Part shown: positions 46,873-56,038 of the stretch, piece by piece
How the letters are laid out: each line of letters begins with the position of its first letter
Numbering within the stretch: position 1 is the first letter of the stretch
From: Neisseria subflava
GTDB taxonomy: Bacteria; Pseudomonadota; Gammaproteobacteria; Burkholderiales; Neisseriaceae
Assembly: GCF_024205745.1 (NCBI RefSeq)
Contig: NZ_CP073117.1
Location: 186,001 to 250,000, forward strand
Direction of reading: 5' to 3'
Length of the DNA: 64,000 nucleotides
Notes under the pieces: generated by a model
Database searches by the model: none
Seen by the model: the letters and a program-made list of their open reading frames with translations, nothing else
Told to the model about the DNA's origin: nothing
Position numbers and translations under genes: made by a program

Positions 46873-47530
46873 TTTCCGCTTCCTCGTTTTCAGCCACGCC
46901 CAACAGATTTTTCAAAGAATCCGACAGGGCCAAGGCAAGGGCAATCCAAGCCACCAATACTTCGTCAGGCGCGCCGTCCTTGACATCAAACTCGGCATGC
47001 ACCACACCTAAAACCGCACCGCTGGGCATACAGACAGGAACAGAAATCTGACTCAAGCCGGGATGATTGCGCTCGACCGACAATTCACCAATTTCCTGCC
47101 AATACGCCACATTCTGACAAACATTCATCCAACCGCTTTGCGCCGTACGCACAGCCAAAAAAGCCTGTCCGGCCTGCTCGTCGATTGGAATCACATTTTC
47201 CAACGGCACGCCCCAACGGCTCAGTCGAACCAGCGACAACGCACCATCTTTCGGAAACGCTGTATAAACCGCTGCGCTTTTCAAATGCTTGGTGCGCCCG
47301 GCAACCGAATCCAAAGCCATAAAAATCTGTTTCAGCAACAATTCATGTTCGGCATCAACATAATCCGCCAACTGCCAACCGTCTTCAGACGGCCACAAAA
47401 TCGAACGCTCAACCGAAGCATTGCCCATTTTAATCACAGCCTGGGCAGTCAAATAAGCCACATGTATCTCATCCGCAGGCAACTTCAAACCTTGCGTCTG
47501 CAAAAAATCTTTAATCAATAAAGCAGGCAT
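46865..47530 (-). CDS. GAF-domain-like protein of unknown function
   Basis: A 221-residue protein. Residues ~90-200 look like a GAF sensory domain ('[28 protein letters not shown]', '[22 protein letters not shown]'). The N-terminal part is unassigned. Start ATG 47530 is preferred; the frame opens at 47575 within a DUS. It is coupled to ribA by an 8-base overlap, but any link to riboflavin synthesis is only suggested by position. Confidence 0.7.
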   Translation of the reverse strand: MPALLIKDFLQTQGLKLPADEIHVAYLTAQAVIKMGNASVERSILWPSEDGWQLADYVDAEHELLLKQIFMALDSVAGRTKHLKSAAVYTAFPKDGALSLVRLSRWGVPLENVIPIDEQAGQAFLAVRTAQSGWMNVCQNVAYWQEIGELSVERNHPGLSQISVPVCMPSGAVLGVVHAEFDVKDGAPDEVLVAWIALALALSDSLKNLLGVAENEEAENE

Positions 47531-47558
47531 CTGCCCTTCCTCACCAATAGTAAAGTTG

Positions 47559-47594
47559 AGGCCGTCTGAAAACAAACCCTGCTTTCAGACGGCC
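47559..47594 (-). terminator. DUS-pair hairpin upstream of the GAF-like gene
   Basis: Opposed AG-DUS copies between the GAF-like gene start and tRNA-Leu. The genes point away from it, so it is not an obvious terminator for either. Confidence 0.5.
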
Positions 47595-47645
47595 GGAATA
47601 AACCATTATATAAGGGATAAACCGAAAAATTCAAGCAAACAAGAC

Positions 47646-47673
47646 TTTGCGCCCCCATTAATCTTGTGTATAA
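47646..47673 (+). promoter_or_regulatory. Sigma-70 promoter of tRNA-Leu
   Basis: TTGCGC, 16 bases, TATAAT, about 20 bases before the mature tRNA 5' end. Confidence 0.6.
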
Positions 47674-47691
47674 TCCACGGTTCAAATTAGT

Positions 47692-47776
47692 GCGGACGTG
47701 GCGAAATTGGTAGACGCACCAGATTTAGGTTCTGGCGCCGCGAGGTGTGAGAGTTCGAGTCTCTCCGTCCGCACCA
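47692..47776 (+). tRNA. tRNA-Leu (anticodon TAG)
   Basis: An 85-nt class II tRNA with a long variable arm and encoded CCA. Anticodon arm CCAGATTTAGGTTCTGG gives TAG. Acceptor GCGGACG pairs with CGTCCGC. Confidence 0.96.
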
Positions 47777-47780
47777 CACA

Positions 47781-47804
47781 CCCCCTTTTAGGGGCTTTTT
47801 TTTC
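47781..47804 (+). terminator. Terminator of tRNA-Leu
   Basis: CCCC-TTTTA-GGGG stem followed by a long T run, directly after the tRNA. Confidence 0.7.
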
Positions 47805-47887
47805 GTCTATTCCACTATACACCCCATTCGAAATCGAAACTGCTTTTACAGCTGTTTCCATTGTATCTTTCAGACGGCCTATCATTT

Positions 47888-49228
47888 ATGTTGAATCCAT
47901 CGCAAAAACTTGTCGAGTTGGTCCGTATCCTTGAAGAACGTGCCTATATTTTTCCGGGAGATCCTGTGCAGGCGACGGAAGCGTTGCGACATATTGATGG
48001 CGGTAACGAGGAAAAACTGATACGCCGTGCTCAAATTATTGACCGCGACCAGCATTTGAAATATGTGTTGCAACAGGTGGAGACTGGCTCGTTTTGGCTT
48101 TGGATTGTTGCGGCAACGTTGTTGTTTACGGTCGGTTTTTCCAGTACTTATCTGCTGATGGACAATCAGGGGCTGAACTTTTTTCTGGTATTGGCCGGGA
48201 TTTTGGGCATGAATACGGTCATGCTGCTGGTGTGGCTGGCGACTTTATTCTTGCGTTTGAAAAATGTGCACTTTATCAGCAGTCCGACAACTTGGTTCCG
48301 AGGTAAAGACCCGGTCAATCAAGCAATTTTGCGACTTTATGTGGACGAATGGCGCAAACCGCAAACGCGTTGGTTGATTGGTGCAACTTCACACGGCCTG
48401 TGGCTATGCACGCTGTCGGGAATGTTGGTTTCTGTTTTGCTGCTGCTTTTGGTGCGTCAATATACGTTCAACTGGGAAAGTACGCTTTTAAGCAATACGG
48501 CATTGGTAAAAACGGTTGAGGCTTTGTCATGGCTGCCGGAACGTTTGGGCTTTCCTGTTCCCGACAGTCAGGCAGTAATTGCAGGCCGTCTGAACAATCA
48601 TATCGAAGATGCACGCGCTTGGGCGGGCTTACTCATCGGCAGCATCATCTGCTATGGTATTCTGCCGCGCTTGATTGCCTGGCTGGCTTGCAAGATTACT
48701 TTAAAAACCCTTCGCGAACGTTTGGATTTGAATCAGCCCTACTATCAAAAAATCCTCCGCACATGGCAAACGAAGATTGTTGATGCCGATGATTTTCAGG
48801 AAAACATCGTTCCCGTTTCATCTAAAATTACGCTGAATAATGCGCCCAAATGGGCAGTTACACTGGAAACAGAATGGCCTGAGCCGCTTTGGTTTTCCGG
48901 CGTTTTGGCGCAAGAATGGATAGACAAAGGCGTGGCGGCCGGCAGAAAAGATTTGGAACAATTAGAAGCCGAATTGAAACAAACTCCGGCGCAACTTCTC
49001 ATCGGCGTACGCACGCAAACTGTTCCCGACCGCGGCATTTTGCGCCAAATCAGCCGCTTGGCCGAAGCTACGGACGGCGGCGTTATCATTCAGCTTTTGA
49101 ATCAAGACAGTTTCTCTGAAGATTTGGATACCAAACTGGATTATTGGCGCGATGCGCTGGCAGAAAGAAACATTGCCTGGCTGGAGCCGACCCGTTTGGC
49201 ACAAGAAAAACGGCAAAGCTCTATTTGA
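47888..49228 (+). CDS. DUF2868 membrane protein
   Basis: A 446-residue inner-membrane protein with four likely membrane segments ('WLWIVAATLLFTVGFS' near 70, the next near 105, 'LCTLSGMLVSVLLLLLV' near 180, and 'GLLIGSIICYGILPRLIAWL' near 245) and a cytosolic C-terminal half. In other bacteria the partner is the DUF3482 GTPase, present here at 18.7 kb but not adjacent. Function unknown. Start ATG 47888; the frame opens at 47861 inside a DUS. Confidence 0.85.
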   Translation: MLNPSQKLVELVRILEERAYIFPGDPVQATEALRHIDGGNEEKLIRRAQIIDRDQHLKYVLQQVETGSFWLWIVAATLLFTVGFSSTYLLMDNQGLNFFLVLAGILGMNTVMLLVWLATLFLRLKNVHFISSPTTWFRGKDPVNQAILRLYVDEWRKPQTRWLIGATSHGLWLCTLSGMLVSVLLLLLVRQYTFNWESTLLSNTALVKTVEALSWLPERLGFPVPDSQAVIAGRLNNHIEDARAWAGLLIGSIICYGILPRLIAWLACKITLKTLRERLDLNQPYYQKILRTWQTKIVDADDFQENIVPVSSKITLNNAPKWAVTLETEWPEPLWFSGVLAQEWIDKGVAAGRKDLEQLEAELKQTPAQLLIGVRTQTVPDRGILRQISRLAEATDGGVIIQLLNQDSFSEDLDTKLDYWRDALAERNIAWLEPTRLAQEKRQSSI

Positions 49229-49239
49229 CAGATAAACCG

Positions 49240-49280
49240 AAGGCCGTCTGAAACCTGATGTTTGGGTTTCAGACGGCCTT
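49240..49280. terminator. Bidirectional DUS-pair terminator
   Basis: Opposed AG-DUS copies between the DUF2868 gene and the convergent His-rich protein gene. Confidence 0.75.
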
Positions 49281-49301
49281 ATTTATTGTTGAGGATTCAT
49301 C

Positions 49302-49520
49302 TTAATGATGTTCGTGGCTATACTCTTGATGATGTTTAGGCTTGGCTGCGTGGTGTTTGGCTTCAGGTGCAGGTTTTTTCATTTTTTGCGGTTTGGCTTT
49401 TTTGTAGATACGCTCTTGTTTCGGATGCATTTCGTGTTTGCCGTGTGCAGAAGCGACTGGAGCCAATACCAAGCCGGCAGCCGCAACCATCAAAGAGGTC
49501 ATTTGAATCAGTTTTTTCAT
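49302..49520 (-). CDS. Small secreted histidine/lysine-rich protein
   Basis: A 72-residue protein with a Sec signal peptide (cleavage after 'ASA', about residue 25). The mature 47 residues are dominated by His, Lys and Pro ('AHGKHEMHPKQERIY', 'EAKHHAAKPKHHQEYSHEHH'). The ten or so histidines suggest binding of zinc, copper or nickel in the periplasm. No conserved domain recognised. A regulated metal-buffer role is inference. Confidence 0.7.
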   Translation of the reverse strand: MKKLIQMTSLMVAAAGLVLAPVASAHGKHEMHPKQERIYKKAKPQKMKKPAPEAKHHAAKPKHHQEYSHEHH

Positions 49521-49789
49521 ATTTATCTTCTTTCAAGAGGTTGATTTGAGGTAAAAATAAGAATTTATTCGCACTCAAGCGATGGACAAAATATTAATGG
49601 CTATGACTGTCAGCTGCTGTCAGCATTCGGCGAAATCTGTTCAAAATTCGGCAATAGAAGTATGGCAACACGATAATGTAGCAAGGTTTTGAAAGTTTCC
49701 CGTCAATTTTGACAAAGCGTCTTTACACATTTCCCAAACGACAAAAAGCGCGAACCTTTCGATTCGCGCTTTTTTTCAGACGGCATCAA
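49521..49789. other. Gap between the His-rich gene and dnaK
   Basis: 269 bases. Contains TTTTTTTCAGACGGCAT near the dnaK end, with a GCGAATC/GATTCGC hairpin (49750-49770) that is the likely dnaK terminator. Nothing else recognised. Confidence 0.4.
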
Positions 49790-51718
49790 TTATTTTTTGT
49801 CGTCTTTTACTTCTTCAAAGTCGGCATCTACGATGTCGTCGTCTTTCTTAGCAGAAGACTCGGTTTGTGCGCTCTCGCCTGCTTGTGCTTCGGCTTGCGC
49901 TTGAGCGTAAACCATTTCGCCCAATTTTTGGCTGGCTGCACCCAAAGCTTCGGCTTTGGCATCGATAGCGGCTTTGTCGTCGCCTTTAACTGCTTCTTCA
50001 GCTTCTTTCAACGCAGCTTCGATTTTTTCTTTCTCGGCAGCGTCGAGTTTGTCGCCGTAATCAGCCAGAGATTTTTTCACAGAGTGAATCAGGGCTTCAG
50101 CTTGGTTGCGGGAAGCGACCAATTCAGTCAGTTTTTTATCTTCTTCAGCGTTGGCTTCGGCATCTTTCACCATGCGTTCGATTTCTTCTTCGCTCAAACC
50201 TGAAGAACCTTGGATGGTGATGTTGGCCGCTTTGCCTGTACCTTTGTCTTTAGCAGAAACGTGCAAGATACCGTTGGCGTCAATGTCGAAAGTAACTTCA
50301 ATTTGTGGCATACCGCGTGGTGCAGGTGCGATGTCGGTCAAGTTGAACTGACCCAAAGATTTGTTGGCAGAAGCGCGTTCGCGTTCACCTTGCAGTACAT
50401 GGATGGTTACTGCGCTTTGGTTGTCTTCGGCTGTAGAGAACACTTGAGACGCTTTAGTCGGAATAGTAGTGTTCTTTTGAATCAGCTTGGTCATCACGCC
50501 GCCCATGGTTTCGATACCCAAAGACAGAGGAGTTACGTCCAGCAGCAATACGTCGCTACGGCCGCCGCTCAATACTTCGCCTTGAATCGCTGCACCTACT
50601 GCAACAGCTTCGTCAGGGTTCACATCTTTACGAGGCTCTTTACCGAAGAAGGCTTTAACGGCTTCTTGTACTTTCGGCATACGGCTTTGACCACCGACCA
50701 AAATTACGTCGTCGATGTCGCTGGTGCTCAAGCCGGCATCTTTCAATGCGACTTTACAAGGCTCGATAGAACGTTGGATCAAATCTTCAACCAGGCTTTC
50801 AAATTTGGCACGGGTAATTTTCATGGCCAAGTGTTTAGGACCGGTTGCATCCATAGTGATGTATGGCAGGTTGATTTCAGTTTGCTGACCGCTGGACAAT
50901 TCGATTTTGGCTTTCTCAGCAGCTTCTTTCAGACGTTGCAGAGCCATTACGTCTTTTTTCAAATCAATGCCTTGTTCTTTTTTGAACTCATCAATGATGT
51001 AGTCGATCAAGCGTTGGTCGAAGTCTTCACCGCCCAAGAAAGTATCGCCGTTGGTAGCCAATACTTCGAATTGTTTGTCGCCGTCGAGGTTGGCGATTTC
51101 GATGATGGAAATATCGAAGGTACCGCCGCCCAAGTCATATACGGCTACTTTGCGGTCTTTGTTGTCGCCTTTGTCCATACCGAATGCCAAAGCGGCTGCG
51201 GTCGGCTCGTTGATGATGCGTTTTACGTCCAAACCGGCGATGCGGCCTGCGTCTTTAGTGGCTTGACGTTGGCTGTCGTTGAAGTAGGCCGGAACGGTAA
51301 TCACGGCTTCGGTTACTTTTTCGCCCAAGTAAGATTCGGCGGCTTCTTTCATTTTACGCAGGACTTCTGCGGAAACTTGCGGCGGGGACAGCTCTTTGCC
51401 TTGCGCTTTCACCCATGCGTCGCCGTTGTTGGCTTTGATGATTTCGAAAGGCATTGATTCGATGTCGCGTTGAACTTCTTTGTCTTCAAATTTATGACCG
51501 ATCAAACGTTTTACAGCGTAGATGGTGTTTTTAGCGTTGGTTACCGCTTGGCGTTTTGCAGGCGCACCGACGAGGACTTCGCCGCCGTCCAGATAAGCGA
51601 TAACGGAAGGAGTGGTGCGTGCACCTTCTGCATTTTCGATCACTTTGGTTTGACCGTTTTCAGAAATGGCCAAACAAGAGTTGGTTGTACCTAAGTCAAT
51701 ACCGATTACTTTTGCCAT
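49790..51718 (-). CDS. dnaK: Chaperone DnaK (Hsp70)
   Basis: The 642-residue ATP-dependent chaperone. Nucleotide-binding domain starts '[13 protein letters not shown]'; '[12 protein letters not shown]' near 195 and '[13 protein letters not shown]' near 340 are Hsp70 signatures. The linker '[15 protein letters not shown]' precedes the substrate domain, and the C-terminus ends in acidic '[13 protein letters not shown]'. A ribosome site (AGGAGCA) and a heat-shock promoter lie upstream. grpE lies 300 bases further upstream on the same strand. Confidence 0.98.
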   Translation of the reverse strand: MAKVIGIDLGTTNSCLAISENGQTKVIENAEGARTTPSVIAYLDGGEVLVGAPAKRQAVTNAKNTIYAVKRLIGHKFEDKEVQRDIESMPFEIIKANNGDAWVKAQGKELSPPQVSAEVLRKMKEAAESYLGEKVTEAVITVPAYFNDSQRQATKDAGRIAGLDVKRIINEPTAAALAFGMDKGDNKDRKVAVYDLGGGTFDISIIEIANLDGDKQFEVLATNGDTFLGGEDFDQRLIDYIIDEFKKEQGIDLKKDVMALQRLKEAAEKAKIELSSGQQTEINLPYITMDATGPKHLAMKITRAKFESLVEDLIQRSIEPCKVALKDAGLSTSDIDDVILVGGQSRMPKVQEAVKAFFGKEPRKDVNPDEAVAVGAAIQGEVLSGGRSDVLLLDVTPLSLGIETMGGVMTKLIQKNTTIPTKASQVFSTAEDNQSAVTIHVLQGERERASANKSLGQFNLTDIAPAPRGMPQIEVTFDIDANGILHVSAKDKGTGKAANITIQGSSGLSEEEIERMVKDAEANAEEDKKLTELVASRNQAEALIHSVKKSLADYGDKLDAAEKEKIEAALKEAEEAVKGDDKAAIDAKAEALGAASQKLGEMVYAQAQAEAQAGESAQTESSAKKDDDIVDADFEEVKDDKK

Positions 51719-52022
51719 ATTATGTTGCTCCTAAATAAATAAACTTTTCTAAATTAATAATCCTGTGGAACATTTCGTTCCGATGGCTTATAAATAAGGT
51801 TGCTTCATTTTTTTTCAAGGCTTAATTTAAATTTTTTTTAAATTAAATTCAAGTACTTGATTTATTTATCCACAAGCCGTTTATTCTTTTTTCAGACGGT
51901 CGGTTTTAATTTTCCGATTCCGGTTTATCGGAATGATTTTCCAATAGCAGAACATCGGACTTTGAAACCGGATAAGGCCGTCTGAAGATTTTATGCTTGA
52001 TAAACTTTATCAAGCGGTGCCT
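51719..52022. other. grpE-dnaK intergenic region
   Basis: A 304-base AT-rich gap. It carries the dnaK heat-shock promoter (51792-51819), a GGAAC-ATTTC-GTTCC inverted repeat (51767-51781), long A/T runs near 51830-51850 and DUS cores near 51890 and 51977. The downstream repeat lies in the dnaK leader. Confidence 0.5.
51792..51819 (-). promoter_or_regulatory. Heat-shock (RpoH-type) promoter of dnaK
   Basis: CTTGAAA (51813-51819), 13 bases, CCTTATTT (51792-51799) on the minus strand, close to the sigma-32 consensus, 73 bases before the ATG. Confidence 0.65.
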
Positions 52023-52595
52023 TCAATCTTCTTTTTTCGCCACGACAACCATCGCAGGACGCAATACGCGGTCGGATAATGTGTAGCCTTTTTTCATCAC
52101 GCTGACGATGGTGTTCGGCTCTTGCTCGCTGACCACTGCCTGCATGGCTTGGTGGTAATGCGGGTCAAGTTTCTCGCCTGCCTGAGGATTGATTTCTTTA
52201 ATATGGGTGACATCAAACGCTTTTTGCAATTCGTTCAAAGTCATTTGCACACCCATTTTCAAGGCATCGAAATTACCGCTTTGGTCGAGCAGCGCCATTT
52301 CAAGATAGTCTTTGACAGGCAGCATTTCTGCCGCAAATTTTTGTCCGGCGAATTTATGGGTATCGGCAATTTCTTGCTGATGGCGGCGGCGCAGGTTTTG
52401 CTCGTTTGCCAAACCGCGCAGCTCGCTGTCTTTGAGCTGGCCTTCCAACTCGGCAATACGCGCCTGCAGATCTTCGTAAGTCGGCTCGGCTTGTACTTCG
52501 GCTTGTTCGGTTTCAACTGCTTCAGCAGTTTCTACGGCTGCCGCTTCTTCGGCTTCGTTTTGGTGTTGTTCGTTACGATCCGTCATTTCTGACAT
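52023..52595 (-). CDS. grpE: Nucleotide-exchange factor GrpE
   Basis: Releases ADP from DnaK. The 190-residue protein has an acidic, Glu/Ala-rich N-terminus, a long coiled coil (about 45-110) and the C-terminal beta domain with 'INPQAGEKLDPHYHQAM' and 'LSDRVLRPAMVVVA'. It lies upstream of dnaK with its own heat-shock promoter. Confidence 0.96.
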   Translation of the reverse strand: MSEMTDRNEQHQNEAEEAAAVETAEAVETEQAEVQAEPTYEDLQARIAELEGQLKDSELRGLANEQNLRRRHQQEIADTHKFAGQKFAAEMLPVKDYLEMALLDQSGNFDALKMGVQMTLNELQKAFDVTHIKEINPQAGEKLDPHYHQAMQAVVSEQEPNTIVSVMKKGYTLSDRVLRPAMVVVAKKED

Positions 52596-52626
52596 CCTTT
52601 TAGAGTGTTAGCATTCAATAACCCAT

Positions 52627-52654
52627 ATATAAGGCCGTCTGAAAAAACTTCAAG
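52627..52654 (-). promoter_or_regulatory. Heat-shock promoter of grpE containing a DUS
   Basis: CTTGAAG (52648-52654), 13 bases, CCTTATAT (52627-52634) on the minus strand. The AG-DUS at 52632-52643 supplies most of the spacer and the CCT of the -10 box. Confidence 0.6.
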
Positions 52655-52745
52655 CATTTGAACGTCGATTATCAAATGCCTTGTTAAAAGACGTTGGAAA
52701 ACGGTAAGATAGCCATCTGATTTTATTCTTCAGACGGCCTCGAAT

Positions 52746-53564
52746 ATGAAAAAAGACCATTTGAATTCAACCGATTTTAATCTGTGGCACACCATCCGTG
52801 AAGAAACCGAAGCGGCCGCCGCGACCGAACCGATGCTGGCGAGCTTCCTGCATCAAACCGTGTTGCGCCACGATTCGCTCGATTCGGTACTTGCCTACCA
52901 TCTTTCCAGCAAGCTCGGCAGCCCGATTATGGATGTGCGCGCGCTGTTTGAAATCTATCAGCAGGCTTTGAGCGTGGACACCCGTATCAGCAAATGTGTC
53001 GAGGCCGACTTGAAAGCCATTTACGAGCGCGACCCGGCTTGTGATGAATATTCGCTGCCGCTATTGTATTTCAAAGGTTTCCACGCCGTACAGGCACACC
53101 GTATCAACCACTGGCTCTATCAAAACGGCCGTAAAACGCTGGCGTATTTCCTGCAAAACCGCATGTCGGAAGTCTTCGGTGTCGATATCCACCCGGCCGC
53201 CCGTTTCGGTCACGGCCTGATGCTCGACCATGCCACCGGTTTTGTAGCCGGCGAAACCGCCGTCTTGGGCAACAATATTTCTATCCTCCACGGCGTAACG
53301 CTGGGTGGTTCGGGCAAAGAAAGCGGCGACCGCCACCCGAAAATCGGCGACGGCGTGATGATTGGTGCGAACGCTTCGATTTTGGGCAACATCCGCATCG
53401 GCGTAAATGCCAAAATCGGCGCAGGCAGCGTGGTGGTTGCCGATGTACCGTCTTCGATTACCGTTGTCGGCGTACCGGCCAAACCGGTTGGCCGATCATC
53501 CAAAACCCCGTCTGCCGATATGGATCAAAGCATTCAATTATCGACTACGGATTTTGTGATTTAA
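52746..53564 (+). CDS. cysE: Serine O-acetyltransferase
   Basis: Makes O-acetylserine, the cysteine precursor. The 272-residue protein has the helical N-terminal SATase domain and a left-handed hexapeptide beta-helix ('VDIHPAARFGHGLMLDHATG', 'ILHGVTLGGSGKESGDRHP', 'IGDGVMIGANASILG'). Catalytic His lies in 'DHATG' with another in 'LHGVTLGG'. Its C-terminal tail ends 'DFVI', the Ile being typical for binding into CysK. The gene is single, divergent from grpE. Confidence 0.95.
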   Translation: MKKDHLNSTDFNLWHTIREETEAAAATEPMLASFLHQTVLRHDSLDSVLAYHLSSKLGSPIMDVRALFEIYQQALSVDTRISKCVEADLKAIYERDPACDEYSLPLLYFKGFHAVQAHRINHWLYQNGRKTLAYFLQNRMSEVFGVDIHPAARFGHGLMLDHATGFVAGETAVLGNNISILHGVTLGGSGKESGDRHPKIGDGVMIGANASILGNIRIGVNAKIGAGSVVVADVPSSITVVGVPAKPVGRSSKTPSADMDQSIQLSTTDFVI

Positions 53565-53578
53565 GCAATCTGCCATTT

Positions 53579-53617
53579 AAAAGGCCGTCTGAAAACAAAT
53601 CTTTCAGACGGCCTTTT
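53579..53617. terminator. Bidirectional DUS-pair terminator
   Basis: Inverted AG-DUS pair between convergent cysE and the phosphatase gene. Confidence 0.8.
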
Positions 53618-53635
53618 ATGATTTAAATCTTGGTG

Positions 53636-54226
53636 TTAACCGCGTTTGCGCAAGGCTTCCAAATGCATTTTAACCTGCTTGACTTTCTCTTCGGTAAACA
53701 GGTTGGCAATGTTTTTCCAAATGCTGTGATAACCGTAAGGCCCGTGCTGCATTTCGGCTTTCGCCTCTGCCACCGACCAGCCTTGATAAATGATGCGGTA
53801 CATTCCGGCAATCAAACCGGTACGGTCTGCGCCGTGATAGCAATGGATAAGCACTGCGCCGTTTTGCTGTTGTTTTTCAATTAAATATAGGATTTCTGCA
53901 ATCTCTTTCGGCTTAATGCTCCATGACAGCAACGGTCGGTTTAGCAAGGTCAAACCATACGCTTTCAAATGGTCGTCATCATTGCGGTCGAAAAAGCGCA
54001 GGTTGATCACGCTTTGAATGCCCAGTTTGACGATGGCTTCGCCATCTTCGGCAACAGGCTGCTCGCTGCGGTAAAGCTTGTCGTCAATGCGATAAAGGTT
54101 TGCATCGTGTTTGACGGGCGTTGCCCAACGCTCGGACTGAACGGCTTTGCTGCCGCTATCCGGCGGAGCGGCCGAACAAGCAATGGGCAAGCCGGAAGCG
54201 AGAAGGCACAATAAAAGACGACGCAT
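53636..54226 (-). CDS. Secreted dual-specificity/tyrosine phosphatase-like protein
   Basis: A 196-residue protein with an N-terminal signal peptide ('LLLCLLASGLPIACSA'; possible lipoprotein with a non-ideal lipobox ending at Cys17). The phosphatase P-loop 'HCYHGADRTG' (HCx5R) is near residue 128 and the general-acid loop region near 'FFDRNDDDH' (78-86). Related to bacterial PTP-like lipid or protein phosphatases of the envelope. Substrate unknown. Confidence 0.8.
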   Translation of the reverse strand: MRRLLLCLLASGLPIACSAAPPDSGSKAVQSERWATPVKHDANLYRIDDKLYRSEQPVAEDGEAIVKLGIQSVINLRFFDRNDDDHLKAYGLTLLNRPLLSWSIKPKEIAEILYLIEKQQQNGAVLIHCYHGADRTGLIAGMYRIIYQGWSVAEAKAEMQHGPYGYHSIWKNIANLFTEEKVKQVKMHLEALRKRG

Positions 54227-54351
54227 AAAATTCCTGTATGAAAATCAATTGGAAATCAAAATATCATGCAATTCTATCAAAACCCGTTCGGATATTCTAT
54301 CCGCGCAAACCGCGTTACAATAAAGCCTCTTTTTTCAGACGGCCTTTCATC

Positions 54352-55961
54352 ATGACCTGCCTTGCTTGGAACACCACGCCTTCCCTTGCTACCCTTTGCC
54401 GCGCAATCGAACAACATACCGCGCCGCTTTATTTGATTGTCTGCCTGCCTGAAAACCGTATTCCCGATTTTCCACTGTCGAATCATCCCTCCGAGCTTGA
54501 AGGCCGTCTGAACAACCGTCTCGCTCAAGCCATGAAATGTCTTCAGTTCAACAGCGTCAATATTTTGGAAAACCTATTGCCTGATGTGCATCTCTGGCTG
54601 GTGCCGCCACACCGCGCCGACCGCTTACACGAACATTTCCATCATATCGAATGGCAAACCGAAGCCATACCCCAATCCGCCCTATTCCTCTAAAACCTTG
54701 GTTCAGACGGCCTGAACATCAAGCCGCGCCCGAACACGTCCTGATTATCGGCGCAGGCATTGCCGGCGCAGCGACTGCGCGCAAACTGGCTGAACACGGC
54801 GTACGCGTTACGGTTTTGGAGGCAGGCAAAGCGGCGCAGGCAGGCAGCGGCAACCGCCAAGGCTTGCTCTACGCCAAAATCTCGCCACACAATACCGAAC
54901 AAACCGAACTACTGCTGACAGGCTACGGCTACACGCGCCGATTGTTGGAAGACTTGCTGCCTGATTCCGACGTATGGGGCGGCGACGGCGTATTGCATTT
55001 GAATTTTGACGACGGCGAACGAAAACGCAATCAAGCCTTGGGTTTGCAACACCAGCATAAGCACCTCTACCGCAGCGTATCTGCCGAAGAGGCTGTACAC
55101 ATCGCAGGCATAGACGTATTTTCAGACGGCCTTTACTGGCCGCAAGGCGTATGGCTGAATCCGCCCGCCGTCGTGCATACCTTATTGAATCATCCGCTGA
55201 TTGAGTTGCACGAACACTCGCCGCTGACCGCCGTATCGCATGACGGTACACAATGGACGGCACACACGCCGGACGCGCATTTCAACGCCAGCCATATTGT
55301 TTACTGTATGGGCGCACACAGCCCAACCGCCGCCGACATCAACGTCTCCGCCCTGCCTTTCCGCCAAATCCGCGGACAAACCGGCGTTGTGTCCGCCAGC
55401 TCGTTTTCACAAAAACTGCGTTGCGCCATTTCCGGCGAAAGCTACATCAGTCCGAGCTGGCAAGGCCGCCACTGCTATGGCGCGACATTTATCCTCAACA
55501 GCAACGATGAAACTTGGTATCCAAACGAAGAAGCCGAAAACCGAGCCTCCCTGCAACAGCTCAATCCGCCATTGGCACAATCCTTGTTTGAGCAAGATTC
55601 GTTTTCAGACGGCCTTCAAGACACACAAGGCCATGCCGCCCTGCGTTGCGACAGCCTCGACCACTTGCCCGTTGTCGGCGCACTCGGCGACATCGCCACC
55701 ATGCAGTCCGCCTACGCCAAGCTGGCATTGGACAAAAACTACCGCCTCGACGAAATCCCCTGCCCTTACCTGCCCAATGCCTACATCAATACGGCACATG
55801 GCACGCGCGGCCTGGCGACAGCCCCCATCTGCGCAGCCGCCATTGTGGCCGAAATACTCGGCTTGCCCCATCCGCTATCGCAAAGGCTGAGAACCGCACT
55901 ACACCCCAACCGCGCCATCATCCGCGCGATTGTTCGGCAGCAGCCGTTGTTATCCGTTTAA
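54352..55961 (+). pseudogene. mnmC: MnmC-like tRNA-modification FAD oxidoreductase, probably one gene split by a frameshift
   Basis: Two frames overlap. The first (ATG 54352 to 54693) encodes about 113 unassigned residues. The second, from 54651, is the C-terminal FAD-dependent oxidase of MnmC, which processes the cmnm5(s2)U34 of tRNA. It has 'VLIIGAGIAGAATARKLAEHG' (FAD site), 'GSGNRQGLLYAKIS' and 'ALRCDSLDHLPVVGAL'. The frames join if one C is added to the run at 54670-54673, giving 'EAIPPIRPIPLKPWFRRPE', where PWF matches the inter-domain linker of E. coli MnmC. The restored protein has 536 residues and lacks a recognisable methyltransferase domain. Alternatively these are two overlapping genes, the second from ATG 54651. 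Four DUS copies lie inside. Confidence 0.65.
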
Positions 55962-55979
55962 AGATTTCGTTTTAAATAA

Positions 55980-56021
55980 AAAAGGCCGTCTGAAAGTCAT
56001 CAAAACTTTCAGACGGCCTTT
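55980..56021. terminator. Bidirectional DUS-pair terminator
   Basis: AAAGGCCGTCTGAAAGT and ACTTTCAGACGGCCTTT stem between the MnmC-like gene and convergent hmbR. Confidence 0.85.
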
Positions 56022-56038
56022 AGCTATCCGTTAACTGC

